64,000 bases of DNA from an uncultured Gammaproteobacteria bacterium (GCA_943788815.1 CALSRS010000001.1:964069-1028068), one strand, 5' to 3'; shown: positions 17,255-27,030, counted from the first letter of the stretch. Notes: generated from the letters alone by a model not told the origin. Translations and numbers: made by a program.

Positions 17255-18847
17255 ATGACCACATCGCGTAATGCATTGCCATCGGGTTACCAAATTCACT
17301 GGTATGTCATAACTAAAATACTGGGTCAGGGTGGTTTTGGAATTACATACCTTGCTGAAGATTCGAATCTGGGAAGAGACGTGGCCATCAAGGAATATCT
17401 ACCTACGGGTATGGCCATTCGTGAAGGCGATGACTCTGTTCAACCAGTGACTGGCGAACACGGAGAGCAATACCGTTGGGGTCTGGATCGGTTTATTAGT
17501 GAAGCTCAGACACTCGCCCGTTTCAAACATAAAAATATTGTCCATGTCTATACGGTCTTTAGCGAAAACAATACCGCTTACATGGTCATGGAATATGAAA
17601 AAGGCCGAGGACTGGATGCGATACTAAAAGAACAGAAAACCTTGTCGGAAGATGAGATCAATACGATATTACACCCGTTACTGGAGGGCTTGGAACAGGT
17701 CCACGAATTTGGTTTTATCCACCGCGATATAAAACCCGCAAATATATTTATTCGAGAAAATGGCACACCTGTACTACTGGATTTCGGATCCGCCCGTCAA
17801 TCTCTGGGAGAGCATACCCAGAACTTAACTGCCATGGTCTCTCCAGGGTTTGCCCCTTTTGAACAATATTCCAGTCAAGGAGACAAACAAGGACCCTGGA
17901 CTGATATCTATGGTCTTGGGGCGACTCTCTACCGAGCCGTGATTGGTCGAACACCGCCCAACGCTATGGACCGCAGTGAATCACTGTTACAACATTCTCG
18001 TGATAATTATGTCCCGATCAATGAAATGAAACCCGCAGGGTATTCCCCTGCTCTACTCGATGCCATTGATACTGCGATGAGTTTTAAAACCACGGAACGA
18101 CCCCAGTCAATTTCGGCGTGGCGTGATATTATTTCAGGAGTAACCCTTAAAGCCCCAACAATCGAAGATAAAGAAACTGAGCCCTATCTCAATTCAGTGA
18201 CAGTGGATACGCATGAACCCACAATCAACATTTCAAACCAGGAACAAAAACCAGTAGTAGCAAATTCAGAATCTTCATTTGCCTGGCGCACGGTAGCAGT
18301 CACCGTGATTTTATTATTTGCTATCCTGTTTACCTCACGGGCCATAAATCGAAATGAACCGGTAAACCAGAGTCAATCCACCATCACACAAACCATACAA
18401 CCAGCTGAAGATGAAGAGATTGTGAGTCTTGATATAAACGAATTAGAAATGCTTGAAGGCAACGTTGGTAATCAAGAAGAGGAAGTGGTCAGTGCCATTG
18501 AAAGTCCTGCGCCAAATAGTGCGATAACAGACAGCATGCCTATCCAACAACAAGAACCGATAAATCCACAGACACAGAGTGATCGTATACCTACACCACC
18601 ATCTGATGCCCCAATAACAAACACACCACAACGCCGCCAGGTGTCAGAGAGTACTCAATTACCAGAATCTGATCGAAACCCACGGGCGATGCTGAACCGA
18701 TATGAAAACCGTATCCGTGAAGCGATCCGTAATAAAAATTATGCTGAAGCTGAACGCCAACTTGAGGCCATGCAAAAAGTGGCCCCGAATAATCAACGCA
18801 TTAATGAATATCTGGATAGGATAAGAAACCTCAAAAGAGCGCAGTAA
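17255..18847 (+). CDS. Membrane-anchored eukaryotic-like Ser/Thr protein kinase
   Basis: 530 residues. Kinase domain ~15-290 with intact motifs: glycine loop LGQGGFGITYLAED, Lys46 in VAIKEYLP, catalytic HRDIKPANI (His156-Asp158) and Mg-binding DFGSAR (Asp176). Then a linker, one transmembrane segment at ~347-366, and an outside region rich in Gln, Glu and Pro, ending in a helical, TPR-like tail (NYAEAERQLEAMQKVAP). Such one-gene kinases sense envelope signals and phosphorylate cytosolic proteins. There is no neighbouring phosphatase. Start is ATG 17255. Confidence 0.9.
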   Translation: MTTSRNALPSGYQIHWYVITKILGQGGFGITYLAEDSNLGRDVAIKEYLPTGMAIREGDDSVQPVTGEHGEQYRWGLDRFISEAQTLARFKHKNIVHVYTVFSENNTAYMVMEYEKGRGLDAILKEQKTLSEDEINTILHPLLEGLEQVHEFGFIHRDIKPANIFIRENGTPVLLDFGSARQSLGEHTQNLTAMVSPGFAPFEQYSSQGDKQGPWTDIYGLGATLYRAVIGRTPPNAMDRSESLLQHSRDNYVPINEMKPAGYSPALLDAIDTAMSFKTTERPQSISAWRDIISGVTLKAPTIEDKETEPYLNSVTVDTHEPTINISNQEQKPVVANSESSFAWRTVAVTVILLFAILFTSRAINRNEPVNQSQSTITQTIQPAEDEEIVSLDINELEMLEGNVGNQEEEVVSAIESPAPNSAITDSMPIQQQEPINPQTQSDRIPTPPSDAPITNTPQRRQVSESTQLPESDRNPRAMLNRYENRIREAIRNKNYAEAERQLEAMQKVAPNNQRINEYLDRIRNLKRAQ

Positions 18848-18935
18848 ACAAACACGCCAACTCCTGCTTAACATTGTATCTAACTGATAATATTAGTAAT
18901 TTTAATGAATAAATTAATTTTCGTATTTTGGGCTT

Positions 18936-18960
18936 GATTAAACTGACTGGTCAGTCTATA
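18936..18960. promoter_or_regulatory. TetR operator 1 (upstream of the regulator gene)
   Basis: The core GACTGGTCAGTC (18944-18955) is an imperfect palindrome. Read on the minus strand the site begins TATAGACTGACCAGTCAGTT, which matches operator 2 at 19614-19638 with few differences. It sits eight bases before the TetR ATG, so it should overlap the promoter and give autorepression. Confidence 0.75.
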
Positions 18961-18968
18961 TTTTATTC

Positions 18969-19556
18969 ATGAATAAAATACCGGCAAAAGAAAAGGTAAT
19001 TGACGCGACTATCCAGTTGATGACCACGAGAGGTTTTAACGCTACCACGGTGGATGATATTGCTAGTCAGGCTGGTGTTGCCAAGGGCAGTGTATACCAC
19101 GCATTTAAATCCAAGGAGGAAATTGCGATTGCCTCACTTGAACATTACCTTGAATCCGGTCTGAAAATAGTCAGTGACGGTCCCTATGCAGAAATACAAG
19201 ATCCTGTGGAAAAGGCCATCGCGTTTGTAAGTTATATCGAAGATCGTAGTCAGGAACTCTGGTCACACGGATGCCTATTGGGATCCATGGCAATTGAAAT
19301 TGGAGACACTTATCCCTCAGTGATGGACCAGATAGACAGGATGTTTAAACGCTTTGAGAGGGGTCTGGCTAATATCTTTGCGCCAGCCCTGGCAGCAAGA
19401 GCTGTTGTTGGGGTGACATCCCGTGACTTGAGTTTGCATTTACTGGCCGTGGTGGAAGGTTCCATCATAACGGCTAAATCTCACTCAGAACCACAGTACC
19501 TGCAACATGGGATTCGTCATTTCAGAAATTATCTGGAGCTGTTATTGAGTAAGTAG
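18969..19556 (+). CDS. TetR/AcrR family transcriptional regulator
   Basis: 195-residue dimeric repressor. Helix-turn-helix at residues ~22-50: FNATTVDDIASQAGVAKGSV followed by YHAFKSKEE, the classical TetR text. The C-terminal ligand domain resembles the TetR_C group with LGSMAIEIGDTYP, common in regulators sensing small electrophiles or hydrophobic compounds. It is flanked by two matched operator sites and has its own terminator, so it probably represses itself and the MddA-like gene after it. Confidence 0.9.
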   Translation: MNKIPAKEKVIDATIQLMTTRGFNATTVDDIASQAGVAKGSVYHAFKSKEEIAIASLEHYLESGLKIVSDGPYAEIQDPVEKAIAFVSYIEDRSQELWSHGCLLGSMAIEIGDTYPSVMDQIDRMFKRFERGLANIFAPALAARAVVGVTSRDLSLHLLAVVEGSIITAKSHSEPQYLQHGIRHFRNYLELLLSK

Positions 19557-19580
19557 TTACTAATATAAGTTTATTGATAA

Positions 19581-19604
19581 AACGGGTATATCCCGTTATT
19601 TTTT
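19581..19604 (+). terminator. Rho-independent terminator after tetR
   Basis: AACGGG-TATAT-CCCGTT hairpin (19581-19597) followed by ATTTTTT. It separates the regulator from operator 2 and the next gene. Confidence 0.8.
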
Positions 19605-19613
19605 AACCTAAAA

Positions 19614-19638
19614 TATAGACTGACTAGTCGGTTTAATT
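19614..19638. promoter_or_regulatory. TetR operator 2 (upstream of the MddA-like gene)
   Basis: Begins TATAGACTGACTAGTCGGTT and is the near copy, in opposite orientation, of operator 1 (18936-18960). It lies 17 bp before the ATG of the methyltransferase-like gene, close to its ribosome site. Confidence 0.75.
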
Positions 19639-19654
19639 TAAAAAGGAGAATACC

Positions 19655-20431
19655 ATGAGTACCAATATTTTCAGTAAACAAGATCAATTCTGTAATTTTG
19701 AAGACGGAATAATGTCTGAGTTATTTGCGCTGGGGTATGCCCTTACCGCCTACACTATTGGCGCAGGATCTCTTTTCTGGTTATTTCTGGCATCAGCAGG
19801 TTTCGCACCTTATGCAATGACGGCATTTGAACCTGAAAATGTGATGATAGCTATTTCTATTAATCTCGCCCTGGTTTCCCTGTTCGCTATTCAACATACC
19901 GTCATGGCCCGTGAAACATTCAAGACCTGGTGGAGAAAATACCTGCCCCAACACCTGGAACGGGCGACATATGTCCTGGTATCTGGTTTGTTAATTATTC
20001 TGACTCTATGGGCGTGGCAAGCTATTCCCGGGACAATGTGGAACATCTCTCATCCGATTGTGAAATTTTCTATACAGGCAATTGCCACATTGGGATTTAT
20101 TTATGTTCTGGTATCCTCGTTTATCACCAACCATCTTGAATTGTTTGGCATACGCCAGGCCTGGATGTTTGCTAATCATCAAAAATATACACCTGTTAAA
20201 TTCAATCACCATTACATGTATCGCTACAGTCGTCATCCTATGATGGCAGGACTACTGGTGGTTTTCTGGGCGACCCCTGATATGTCCATGACGCGTTTTG
20301 TCCTGGGTTTGTTAATGACGCTTTACGTTTTTATTGGCATACGATATGAAGAAAGAGGACTGGTCAGAGAATTTGGGGAAACCTACAATCAGTATCAAAA
20401 ACAAACAGGTATGTTTTATACATTCAGATAA
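19655..20431 (+). CDS. MddA/NnrU-like membrane methyltransferase
   Basis: 258-residue inner-membrane protein with five to six helices of the isoprenylcysteine methyltransferase fold. The C-terminal SAM-binding pattern YRYSRHPMMAGLLVVFWATP and YEERGLVREFGETYNQY resembles MddA, which converts methanethiol to dimethyl sulfide, and more distantly NnrU. Length is close to MddA (about 260). Start ATG 19655 follows AAGGAGA. It is under the TetR operator; its real substrate (a thiol or another small molecule) is not proven by sequence. Confidence 0.72.
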   Translation: MSTNIFSKQDQFCNFEDGIMSELFALGYALTAYTIGAGSLFWLFLASAGFAPYAMTAFEPENVMIAISINLALVSLFAIQHTVMARETFKTWWRKYLPQHLERATYVLVSGLLIILTLWAWQAIPGTMWNISHPIVKFSIQAIATLGFIYVLVSSFITNHLELFGIRQAWMFANHQKYTPVKFNHHYMYRYSRHPMMAGLLVVFWATPDMSMTRFVLGLLMTLYVFIGIRYEERGLVREFGETYNQYQKQTGMFYTFR

Positions 20432-20520
20432 TCAATAATTGTATTGATTCGCCTATGATTACTCTTTAGGCTTTCATATAGAGTACTAAAAATATAAAAA
20501 CTGAAATATAGAGAGTGAAA

Positions 20521-21411
20521 ATGACAAACGTTTTTTTAAATATTAAGACTCATAGCGCACTAGGCTTGATCATGTCTGTTTTCATTAGCCTCAATATTGT
20601 AGCCCAGATACCGCCAACTCCTGGCAGTGATGATGCTGAACGTATTGAGGCCATTGAGCCCTTTCATATCATCGACAATGTGTACTACATTGGAAAGACT
20701 TCCCACAACCCTTCATACCTTTTTACCAGTGATGCTGGACATATCATTATCGATAGTACCTATGAGGAATTTGTCCCGGATATACAGGCCAATGTTGAAC
20801 AACTGGGTTTTAATATAAGGGATGTGAAGATTATTCTTAGTAGCCACGCGCATCATGACCATGTCGGCGGACACGCTCTATTAAAAGAGGTCACTGGCGC
20901 AGCAGTCATGTCATCTGAGCCAGATGCTGAGGTCATTGAAACCGGAGGTGTCGCGGACTTCAGGGAAGGAGACCCGTGGCATGTAGGCAAAGTAGATGAA
21001 TTTATCTTGGATCAACAAGTAGTCCGTCTTGGCGATATTGCGCTCACCGCACACTTCACGCCGGGCCATACCAAGGGTTGCACTACCTGGACCACCACCG
21101 TGGAAGAAGATGGCCATCAATATGATTTGGTATTGCTATGTGGTTTACGGATGGACCAAAACAGTCCACTGGTAGGTAATCCAAAATACCCTGAAATGCC
21201 CAAGGCATTTGCCTATTCCTTTGCTGTTGCCAAAACATTACCAGTCGATATATTTCTGGGCGCCCATGGCTACTGGTTTAACCTCAGAGACAAGATAGAA
21301 AGACTCAAAGCAAATCCTGAGATCAATCCATTTATCAACCCGGAAGAATATTTCAGGATCGTTGAAGGATGGGAGAAGGCCTACCTGGAACGGCTCAAAC
21401 GTGAGCGTTGA
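20521..21411 (+). CDS. Subclass B3-type metallo-beta-lactamase homologue
   Basis: Exported (signal peptide residues ~1-32) zinc hydrolase. Zinc ligands of subclass B3 are all present: HAHHDH at residues 109-114, His183 in PGHTKGCTTWT and His249 in LGAHGYWFNL. The text TPGHTKGCTTW is that of B3 enzymes such as L1 and its relatives. I use ATG 20521; the GTG two codons earlier is also possible, with GAGAG ahead. It lies just after the MddA-like gene and nine bases before the thioesterase gene. It may hydrolyse beta-lactams, or be a related lactonase. Confidence 0.83.
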   Translation: MTNVFLNIKTHSALGLIMSVFISLNIVAQIPPTPGSDDAERIEAIEPFHIIDNVYYIGKTSHNPSYLFTSDAGHIIIDSTYEEFVPDIQANVEQLGFNIRDVKIILSSHAHHDHVGGHALLKEVTGAAVMSSEPDAEVIETGGVADFREGDPWHVGKVDEFILDQQVVRLGDIALTAHFTPGHTKGCTTWTTTVEEDGHQYDLVLLCGLRMDQNSPLVGNPKYPEMPKAFAYSFAVAKTLPVDIFLGAHGYWFNLRDKIERLKANPEINPFINPEEYFRIVEGWEKAYLERLKRER

Positions 21412-21419
21412 GTTAAAAA

Positions 21420-21776
21420 ATGAACCATTATAAACTTGTATTACCTGAGTTCATGAATGACCAAGGGGCCTTATTTGGCGGTTACCTGCTGAAATGGATA
21501 GATGAATTTTCCTATATCACCGCCAACCTGGATTATCCTGGGAACCGATTTGTCACCATTAGCCTGGACAATGTTGTGTTTCGAAAACCGATACAGATAG
21601 GCTATATACTTTGCTTTGTAATTAAAGAATCACACCTGGGTAATTCATCTATCCGCTATTCAGTCGAGGTCTTTAACTCCAAGGAAGATTCTGAGCAAGA
21701 TGAACTCCTGTTTGAGACCCATATTGTTTTCGTCAACGTAGATAAATCTGGACAAAAAAATCCCATCTTAAAATAA
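21420..21776 (+). CDS. Acyl-CoA thioesterase, hotdog fold
   Basis: 118-residue single-hotdog protein. The pattern NDQGALFGGYLLKWIDEFSY (Asn/Asp and the following Gly-Gly with a catalytic Asp) is that of YciA/ACOT-type thioesterases, and it closes with FVNVDKSGQ, family-like. It follows the metallo-beta-lactamase homologue by eight bases; the two are likely in one transcript. Substrate chain length cannot be told. Confidence 0.82.
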   Translation: MNHYKLVLPEFMNDQGALFGGYLLKWIDEFSYITANLDYPGNRFVTISLDNVVFRKPIQIGYILCFVIKESHLGNSSIRYSVEVFNSKEDSEQDELLFETHIVFVNVDKSGQKNPILK

Positions 21777-21790
21777 AGCGCATATACACG

Positions 21791-22933
21791 TTAAACCTGG
21801 CTTATTAACTTTAACAATTTCCTCGCTGTTGAATAATGACTGGTCAACTTGCCACCATAAATACTAATGACGCGAGGATTTTCATGATTGTTTTTATGAA
21901 AAATGGTTTCTCTGCTTCTCTTGAAAGGATTGGCTTTATTTTTCGGCAATACTCGCAATCCCGCCCAACTGGCCAATATATCTTTTTTACTGATTTGGGC
22001 GTCTGGGAAATAGTGTAGATAAACTTCTAATAAATAGTTAATTTCATCATCGCTTGGTTTGACCTTCCCAGGGTCACCCTCATAAATTCGTTCAGTGGTT
22101 CCCAACAAGATATGGCCTTTCCAGGGCATGGCGAATACTGCGCGTTGATCCTGGGGTGCTTCAAGGTAAAAAATTCCTTTATTGAGTTTTCCGGGAATTT
22201 CAATGTGTGTACCTGATACCAAATCAATCTCAACAGGGTCAAAGGCGGGTTGGCAACGTTGCACGATATGGTTCACCCATGGCCCTGCCGCGTTTATCAC
22301 TAGTCCTGCGCTTACTTTGTGTGATGCATTGTCCTTTTGGTAGCAAATCTGCACATCCGTTTCATTGATATGGCAATTTATCAATTCACTGTCATACTGG
22401 ATACTGGCTCCAGCAGTAGTAGCTTCTTCAAGCAAGCGGGTTGTTAATTTCGCATCATCCGTCTGAGCATCAAAGTAATGAAAAACATTCTTCAATTCTG
22501 ACGTTTTTAATCCGTCCAATGTATCCCATTGCGATCTGGACAGGCGTTTAAAGCGACTACTTTTAATCAATCCACCTAGTAATGCATATAGACTTAATCC
22601 AGTACGTATCAACATGCTTGACCGCGTGGTCGATTGATACACCGGGATATAGAATTTTTTCAGTTTGACAAGACCTGGATACTTCTTCAACAAGCGCTTT
22701 CGATCAGACAGGCATTCATACACCAATCCTAATTCAAAGTGCTCCAGATAACGTAAGCCACCATGTATCAATTTGGACGATTTAGATGATGTTCCCTGGG
22801 CGGGCCTATCAAACTGCTCCAGCAGTAAGACTCTCAATTTATCTTTGCTTGCCTCGCTGGCAATCGCAGCACCGTTTATTCCGGCACCAATAATAACGAG
22901 GTCATAATCAGCTTTAGTCAAATTATCTGGCAT
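21791..22933 (-). CDS. GlpD-like FAD-dependent oxidoreductase
   Basis: 380-residue flavoprotein. N-terminal dinucleotide site DLVIIGAGINGAAIASEASK, then GTSSKSSKLIHGGLRYLEHF, both typical of glycerol-3-phosphate dehydrogenase GlpD. AGPWVNHIV and the C-terminal YGGKLTSHYSTARKL also fit. It is ~120 residues shorter than E. coli GlpD (501), ending before the C-terminal cap domain, so it may act on another hydroxy-acid or glycerol-phosphate-like substrate. It converges with the thioesterase gene. Confidence 0.83.
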   Translation of the reverse strand: MPDNLTKADYDLVIIGAGINGAAIASEASKDKLRVLLLEQFDRPAQGTSSKSSKLIHGGLRYLEHFELGLVYECLSDRKRLLKKYPGLVKLKKFYIPVYQSTTRSSMLIRTGLSLYALLGGLIKSSRFKRLSRSQWDTLDGLKTSELKNVFHYFDAQTDDAKLTTRLLEEATTAGASIQYDSELINCHINETDVQICYQKDNASHKVSAGLVINAAGPWVNHIVQRCQPAFDPVEIDLVSGTHIEIPGKLNKGIFYLEAPQDQRAVFAMPWKGHILLGTTERIYEGDPGKVKPSDDEINYLLEVYLHYFPDAQISKKDILASWAGLRVLPKNKANPFKRSRETIFHKNNHENPRVISIYGGKLTSHYSTARKLLKLISQV

Positions 22934-23142
22934 TGTCCTGACATAAAATAGTTACCATTTTCTCAATTAACCAAGTCTATACTTTCATTATTAATGAGGG
23001 TAACAGCAAGAGACATCATTAGGGATAAAAATTAAAAGTTTGCCGTTTAATACCAGATTTTATGTAAAATTAACTGACGGGTGACTTTATCGCGAAAATC
23101 ACCCAGGATGTCTATACTCCAACACAATATTGGTATTATTTA

Positions 23143-23889
23143 ATGAAAAATATTCTCGCTATCTTATTTGTTTTTCTGCCGTCATTTGTCATTCAAGCGC
23201 AATTAAATAACGATGCAGACAGGATAAGGACCAATCGAGGTGATTTGGAAATTCATCCCATCTTGCATGGCAGTATCGTTTTTAAATGGAATGACCTGGA
23301 TATTTATATTGATCCCTATGGCGGAGGACAACGATACAAGACAAAAGAGAATCCAGATCTCATCCTGATATCTCATCCTCATGATGATCATCTCAATCTT
23401 GAGACACTGGCAGAATTAAATACCAATCAGGCCACATTCATCGTCCCATTGGCTGTCGCAGAATTACTGCCGGATAAATATACCGACCAAACCATCATCC
23501 TGGCCAATGGCGAATCTCAGGAAATAAAAGGTATATCCGTCAAGGCGGTGCCCATGTATAACCTGCCAGAAGAAGGTGCGCGTCATGCCAAAGGCTGGGG
23601 GAATGCTTATGTATTAACTATAGGCGGCAAATCCATTTATATTTCTGGCGACACGGAAGATATCCCTGAGATGCGATCATTGACTGGTATCGATGTTGCG
23701 TTTGTCTGCATGAATCTGCCTTACACCATGGACATCAACCAGGCCGCCAGTGCGGTGTTGGAATTTGAACCCAATATCATGTATCCCTATCATCACCGAG
23801 GTCAGGACATAGTCCAGTTCAAAGCCCTGGTGGATGCTGGTAATAAAGAGATCGATATAAGACTAAAAGACTGGTATTCGTCTAATTAA
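23143..23889 (+). CDS. Exported metallo-beta-lactamase-fold hydrolase (UlaG-like)
   Basis: 248 residues, signal peptide ~1-19. The zinc motif is SHPHDDH (residues ~84-90), with a further ligand in YISGDTEDIPEM and the C-terminal His in YPYHHRGQD. The pattern, with short loops, is that of the UlaG-like branch (L-ascorbate-6-P lactonase superfamily) rather than true beta-lactamases. Substrate unknown. Its neighbours are another exported hydrolase after 80 bp and the divergent GlpD-like gene. Confidence 0.85.
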   Translation: MKNILAILFVFLPSFVIQAQLNNDADRIRTNRGDLEIHPILHGSIVFKWNDLDIYIDPYGGGQRYKTKENPDLILISHPHDDHLNLETLAELNTNQATFIVPLAVAELLPDKYTDQTIILANGESQEIKGISVKAVPMYNLPEEGARHAKGWGNAYVLTIGGKSIYISGDTEDIPEMRSLTGIDVAFVCMNLPYTMDINQAASAVLEFEPNIMYPYHHRGQDIVQFKALVDAGNKEIDIRLKDWYSSN

Positions 23890-23969
23890 AACTATCAATA
23901 AAAAATTCAAACAGAGTTAGCCGATGATTACACTTGAGAGACAAAATCTAAGTAAATACTCATTGAAAG

Positions 23970-24791
23970 ATGAAGATATTTTTATTGTTCATACTAAGTC
24001 CTGTGCTTTTATCGTCTAAGACCATGAGTTATAAGATGAAATATTTTCTTTTTTTTATCCTATTAACAATAATTATTCCTGTAACAAATGCACAGGAAGC
24101 CAACCAACGTACAGGTGAGTTCACAATAAGCTCGACCGTCCTGGAAATAATGGGCGAAACCGATGCCCCGTCATTCGCCAGTAAAATTTCCATTACCGAT
24201 CCCATAGAGTGGGAAGTCTACGTCCCCCAGAATTATGACCCTGGCAAAGCTTCAGGGATTCTGGTCTTTATAAACTCCAGGAATAGCGGAAAAATCGAAG
24301 AAGAATGGAAGGTGGTGATGGAAAATACCAACCTTATCTATATCGGGGCAAATGATTCTGGTAATGACATCGCCATTGCACAGAGGGTCGCCTACGCCAT
24401 CATTGCACCCAGGTTTATTAATAATTCCTATTACATAGACCCGGACAGAATTTACGTGTCAGGATTTTCCGGTGGTAGTCGGGTCGCCAGTATGGTGGCC
24501 ACTGAATACAATAATCTCTTTAAAGGTGCAATCTATAACAGCGGTGTTAACTACTGGGGTGAAGACGCACAGCCCAGTTACGATGAGATGAAAAATAATT
24601 ACTATGTTTTTATGACAGGCACGGAAGATTTTAATCTGGAAGATACAAAACAGGTCTACGATGCCTATCAAAATATAGGGGTTAAGAATTCTAAACTCAT
24701 TATTGTCCCTGATATGGCACACAAAAGACCAGACGCAGGACATTTGGAAGATGCTTTAAATTATATAGATATGCGATTGAGGGTCGATTAA
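23970..24791 (+). CDS. Exported alpha/beta hydrolase (esterase-like)
   Basis: About 273 residues from ATG 23970, though ATG codons at 24024 (MSYKMK) and 24036 (MKYF) give a tidier signal peptide ending near TNA. The nucleophile elbow YVSGFSGGSR (GxSxG) is typical of PHB-depolymerase/feruloyl-esterase-like hydrolases; Asp in TGTEDFN and His in MAHKRPDAGH would complete the triad. No substrate-binding domain is attached. It may hydrolyse an extracellular ester. It ends facing the helicase gene, 61 bp away. Confidence 0.75.
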   Translation: MKIFLLFILSPVLLSSKTMSYKMKYFLFFILLTIIIPVTNAQEANQRTGEFTISSTVLEIMGETDAPSFASKISITDPIEWEVYVPQNYDPGKASGILVFINSRNSGKIEEEWKVVMENTNLIYIGANDSGNDIAIAQRVAYAIIAPRFINNSYYIDPDRIYVSGFSGGSRVASMVATEYNNLFKGAIYNSGVNYWGEDAQPSYDEMKNNYYVFMTGTEDFNLEDTKQVYDAYQNIGVKNSKLIIVPDMAHKRPDAGHLEDALNYIDMRLRVD

Positions 24792-24852
24792 ATCTGTTCC
24801 CTTTTAATTAAAACAAACCAGATAAATCATATTATGCTGCGCAATGGCTACG

Positions 24853-26700
24853 TCAGCTCTCTTTTTTCTTACGCTTAGGCTTACCCTTGTCTTTGGGATT
24901 CCCTCTGACCTTCTTGCCCTTTGATTTTTTCCTGGCTTTGGGTTTATCAAACTGAGGTGGCTTGCTTTCTTTGCGAGGTGGTCGTTTCTCTTCAGTATCA
25001 TCTGCATGGGAGATATTGAGCTTACGACCTACTACCCAGACGTTCTTGAGTTCCTTGAAGATCTCCTTGGGCATACCTTCTGGCAGGTCAACTAAACTAT
25101 AATTTTGCTGTATCTCAATGCGGCCAATGAGACGGCTATCCAGACCTGCCTCGTTGGCAATGGCGCCGACTATATTCCCTGGTTGCACATTATGCACTTT
25201 CCCTACATCGACACGATAGGTATCCATCCCTGCCTGAGATGGGCGGTGCCGCCTGGTGCCTTGTGAGGATTCATTCTCAAGACGTGAGCTACTAGACTCT
25301 CTGGCTTCGCGTCGACCCTTGGTATCTTGTCGTTTATCTCTATCCTTGCCACGGGTTTGTTTAGACGATTCAGGCATGGGTTTAACTAGCAGGGGTTCTT
25401 TCCCCTGAGCCATTCTTGCCAGGGCTGCGGCAATCTCAATAGCAGGGATATTGTTTTCCAGTGAATAGTCCTCAACCACCTTCTGATAAAGCGCCAGGTC
25501 ACCACCAGTAATAGCATCACTTATGCGCTGTTTGAAGCGGGCGATACGCTTGTCGTTGATCATATCGGTAGACGGTAGTTCCATACGAGTGATCTTCTGC
25601 TTTGTTGCATGTTCTATACGACGTAGAAGATGCTGTTCCCGAGGCGTAATGAAAAGTATGGCTTCACCTGTTCTCCCGGCGCGACCAGTACGACCAATAC
25701 GGTGCACATAGGCATCTGTTTCGTTTGGAATATCATAGTTGATAACATGACTGATACGATCCACGTCAAGACCACGAGCTGCGACATCGGTCGCTATGAG
25801 AAAGTCCAGCTTGCCAGATTTTAGTTGATCAATAGTGCGCTCACGCTGCTTTTGTGGGATATCACCACTTAATGCATAGGCATTATAGCCTCGTGCCTGT
25901 AACTTATCCGCCAGTTCCACAGTGGTAATCTTGGTGCGTACAAAGATGATGACACCATCTGTTGTTTCCGCTTCAAGGATACGGGTTAAGGCATCGAGCT
26001 TATGTGTATTACTCACCATCCAGTAACGCTGGTTGATCTTCTCTACCGTAGCAGTACGGTTCTTGATGGAAATATGTTCAGGTTCGCGCAGATATTTTTT
26101 TGCAATCTTGCGAATGGCATCTGGCATTGTTGCTGAAAACAATACGATCTGCCGTGATGCCGGAGAATTCTCCAGGACCCATTCGACGTCATCGATAAAC
26201 CCCATGCGCAACATCTCATCGGCCTCATCGAGTACAAGGCAAGTGAGCATGTCCATTTTCAATGTACCTCGGCGCATGTGATCCATAACGCGACCCGGTG
26301 TACCCACAACCACGTGCACACCGCGCTTCAAGGCCCGTAACTGGATGCCATAATCCTGACCACCATAAATAGGCAAGACATGAAAACCCTTGATATGCTT
26401 GGCATAAGTTTGAAATGCCTCTGCCACCTGTATCGCTAATTCCCGGGTGGGCGCCAACACCAATACCTGGGGTAATTGTTTTTTAAGATCAATACGCGAC
26501 AACAATGGCAACGCAAAGGCCGCAGTCTTACCAGTACCGGTCTGAGCCTGTCCTACCAGATCTTTACCCGCCATGACCAATGGTATGGTTTCAGCCTGTA
26601 TGGGCGAGGGAGATTCATACCCCACATCCTGGAGCGCTTGCATCAGCGGCGCCCCTAGATTCATGGTCTGAAAACTAAGTGGTGTGTAATTGTCGGTCAT
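24853..26700 (-). CDS. deaD: DEAD-box ATP-dependent RNA helicase, DeaD/CsdA type
   Basis: About 615 residues from the ATG at 26700 (MTDNYTPLSFQTMNLG), a start preferred over the open frame to 26838 because it matches the family and AAGGTAA stands ahead. Helicase motifs are complete: Q motif, AQTGTGKTAAF, PTRELA, LDEADEML, SAT and HRIGRTGRAG. A DbpA-type RNA-binding domain follows (RVDVGKVHNVQPGNIVGAIA), then a Lys/Arg-rich tail. It unwinds structured RNA in cold shock and ribosome assembly. The long 5' region fits a cold-regulated leader. Confidence 0.92.
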   Translation of the reverse strand: MTDNYTPLSFQTMNLGAPLMQALQDVGYESPSPIQAETIPLVMAGKDLVGQAQTGTGKTAAFALPLLSRIDLKKQLPQVLVLAPTRELAIQVAEAFQTYAKHIKGFHVLPIYGGQDYGIQLRALKRGVHVVVGTPGRVMDHMRRGTLKMDMLTCLVLDEADEMLRMGFIDDVEWVLENSPASRQIVLFSATMPDAIRKIAKKYLREPEHISIKNRTATVEKINQRYWMVSNTHKLDALTRILEAETTDGVIIFVRTKITTVELADKLQARGYNAYALSGDIPQKQRERTIDQLKSGKLDFLIATDVAARGLDVDRISHVINYDIPNETDAYVHRIGRTGRAGRTGEAILFITPREQHLLRRIEHATKQKITRMELPSTDMINDKRIARFKQRISDAITGGDLALYQKVVEDYSLENNIPAIEIAAALARMAQGKEPLLVKPMPESSKQTRGKDRDKRQDTKGRREARESSSSRLENESSQGTRRHRPSQAGMDTYRVDVGKVHNVQPGNIVGAIANEAGLDSRLIGRIEIQQNYSLVDLPEGMPKEIFKELKNVWVVGRKLNISHADDTEEKRPPRKESKPPQFDKPKARKKSKGKKVRGNPKDKGKPKRKKKES

Positions 26701-27030
26701 CGAGATATTTACCTTGAAATCAGTTGCCTGGCTGTGTTTGGCAAGTTGGAGAGAACGGGTGCGTATTATAGACGCATTTACTATCGGATAGTACGCATTC
26801 CTTAACTTTATTAATAAGTATGTGCTACTAATGGGCAACTGACATACACTTGAACCAGTTCTGTATAGATTAGGGAAATTTACCAGTCTCGTATCTGTTA
26901 CTCACAGAATCGAATATATACATCGAGAATCTTGGTTATCTACACGAAGAGTGTTCCTGATATGCAGGCACTTATTGTACTTTTTATAGATACATTAGGC
27001 CAAATATCATCAAATTAAATTAGGAGTATC
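26701..27030. promoter_or_regulatory. Intergenic region upstream of deaD and the methyltransferase gene
   Basis: 330 bp between divergent genes. It must contain both promoters. The ribosome site AGGAG of the plus-strand gene is just before 27031. A long helicase leader is likely, as the region next to the helicase is AT-rich. No terminator, RNA gene or repeat was recognised. Confidence 0.4.
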
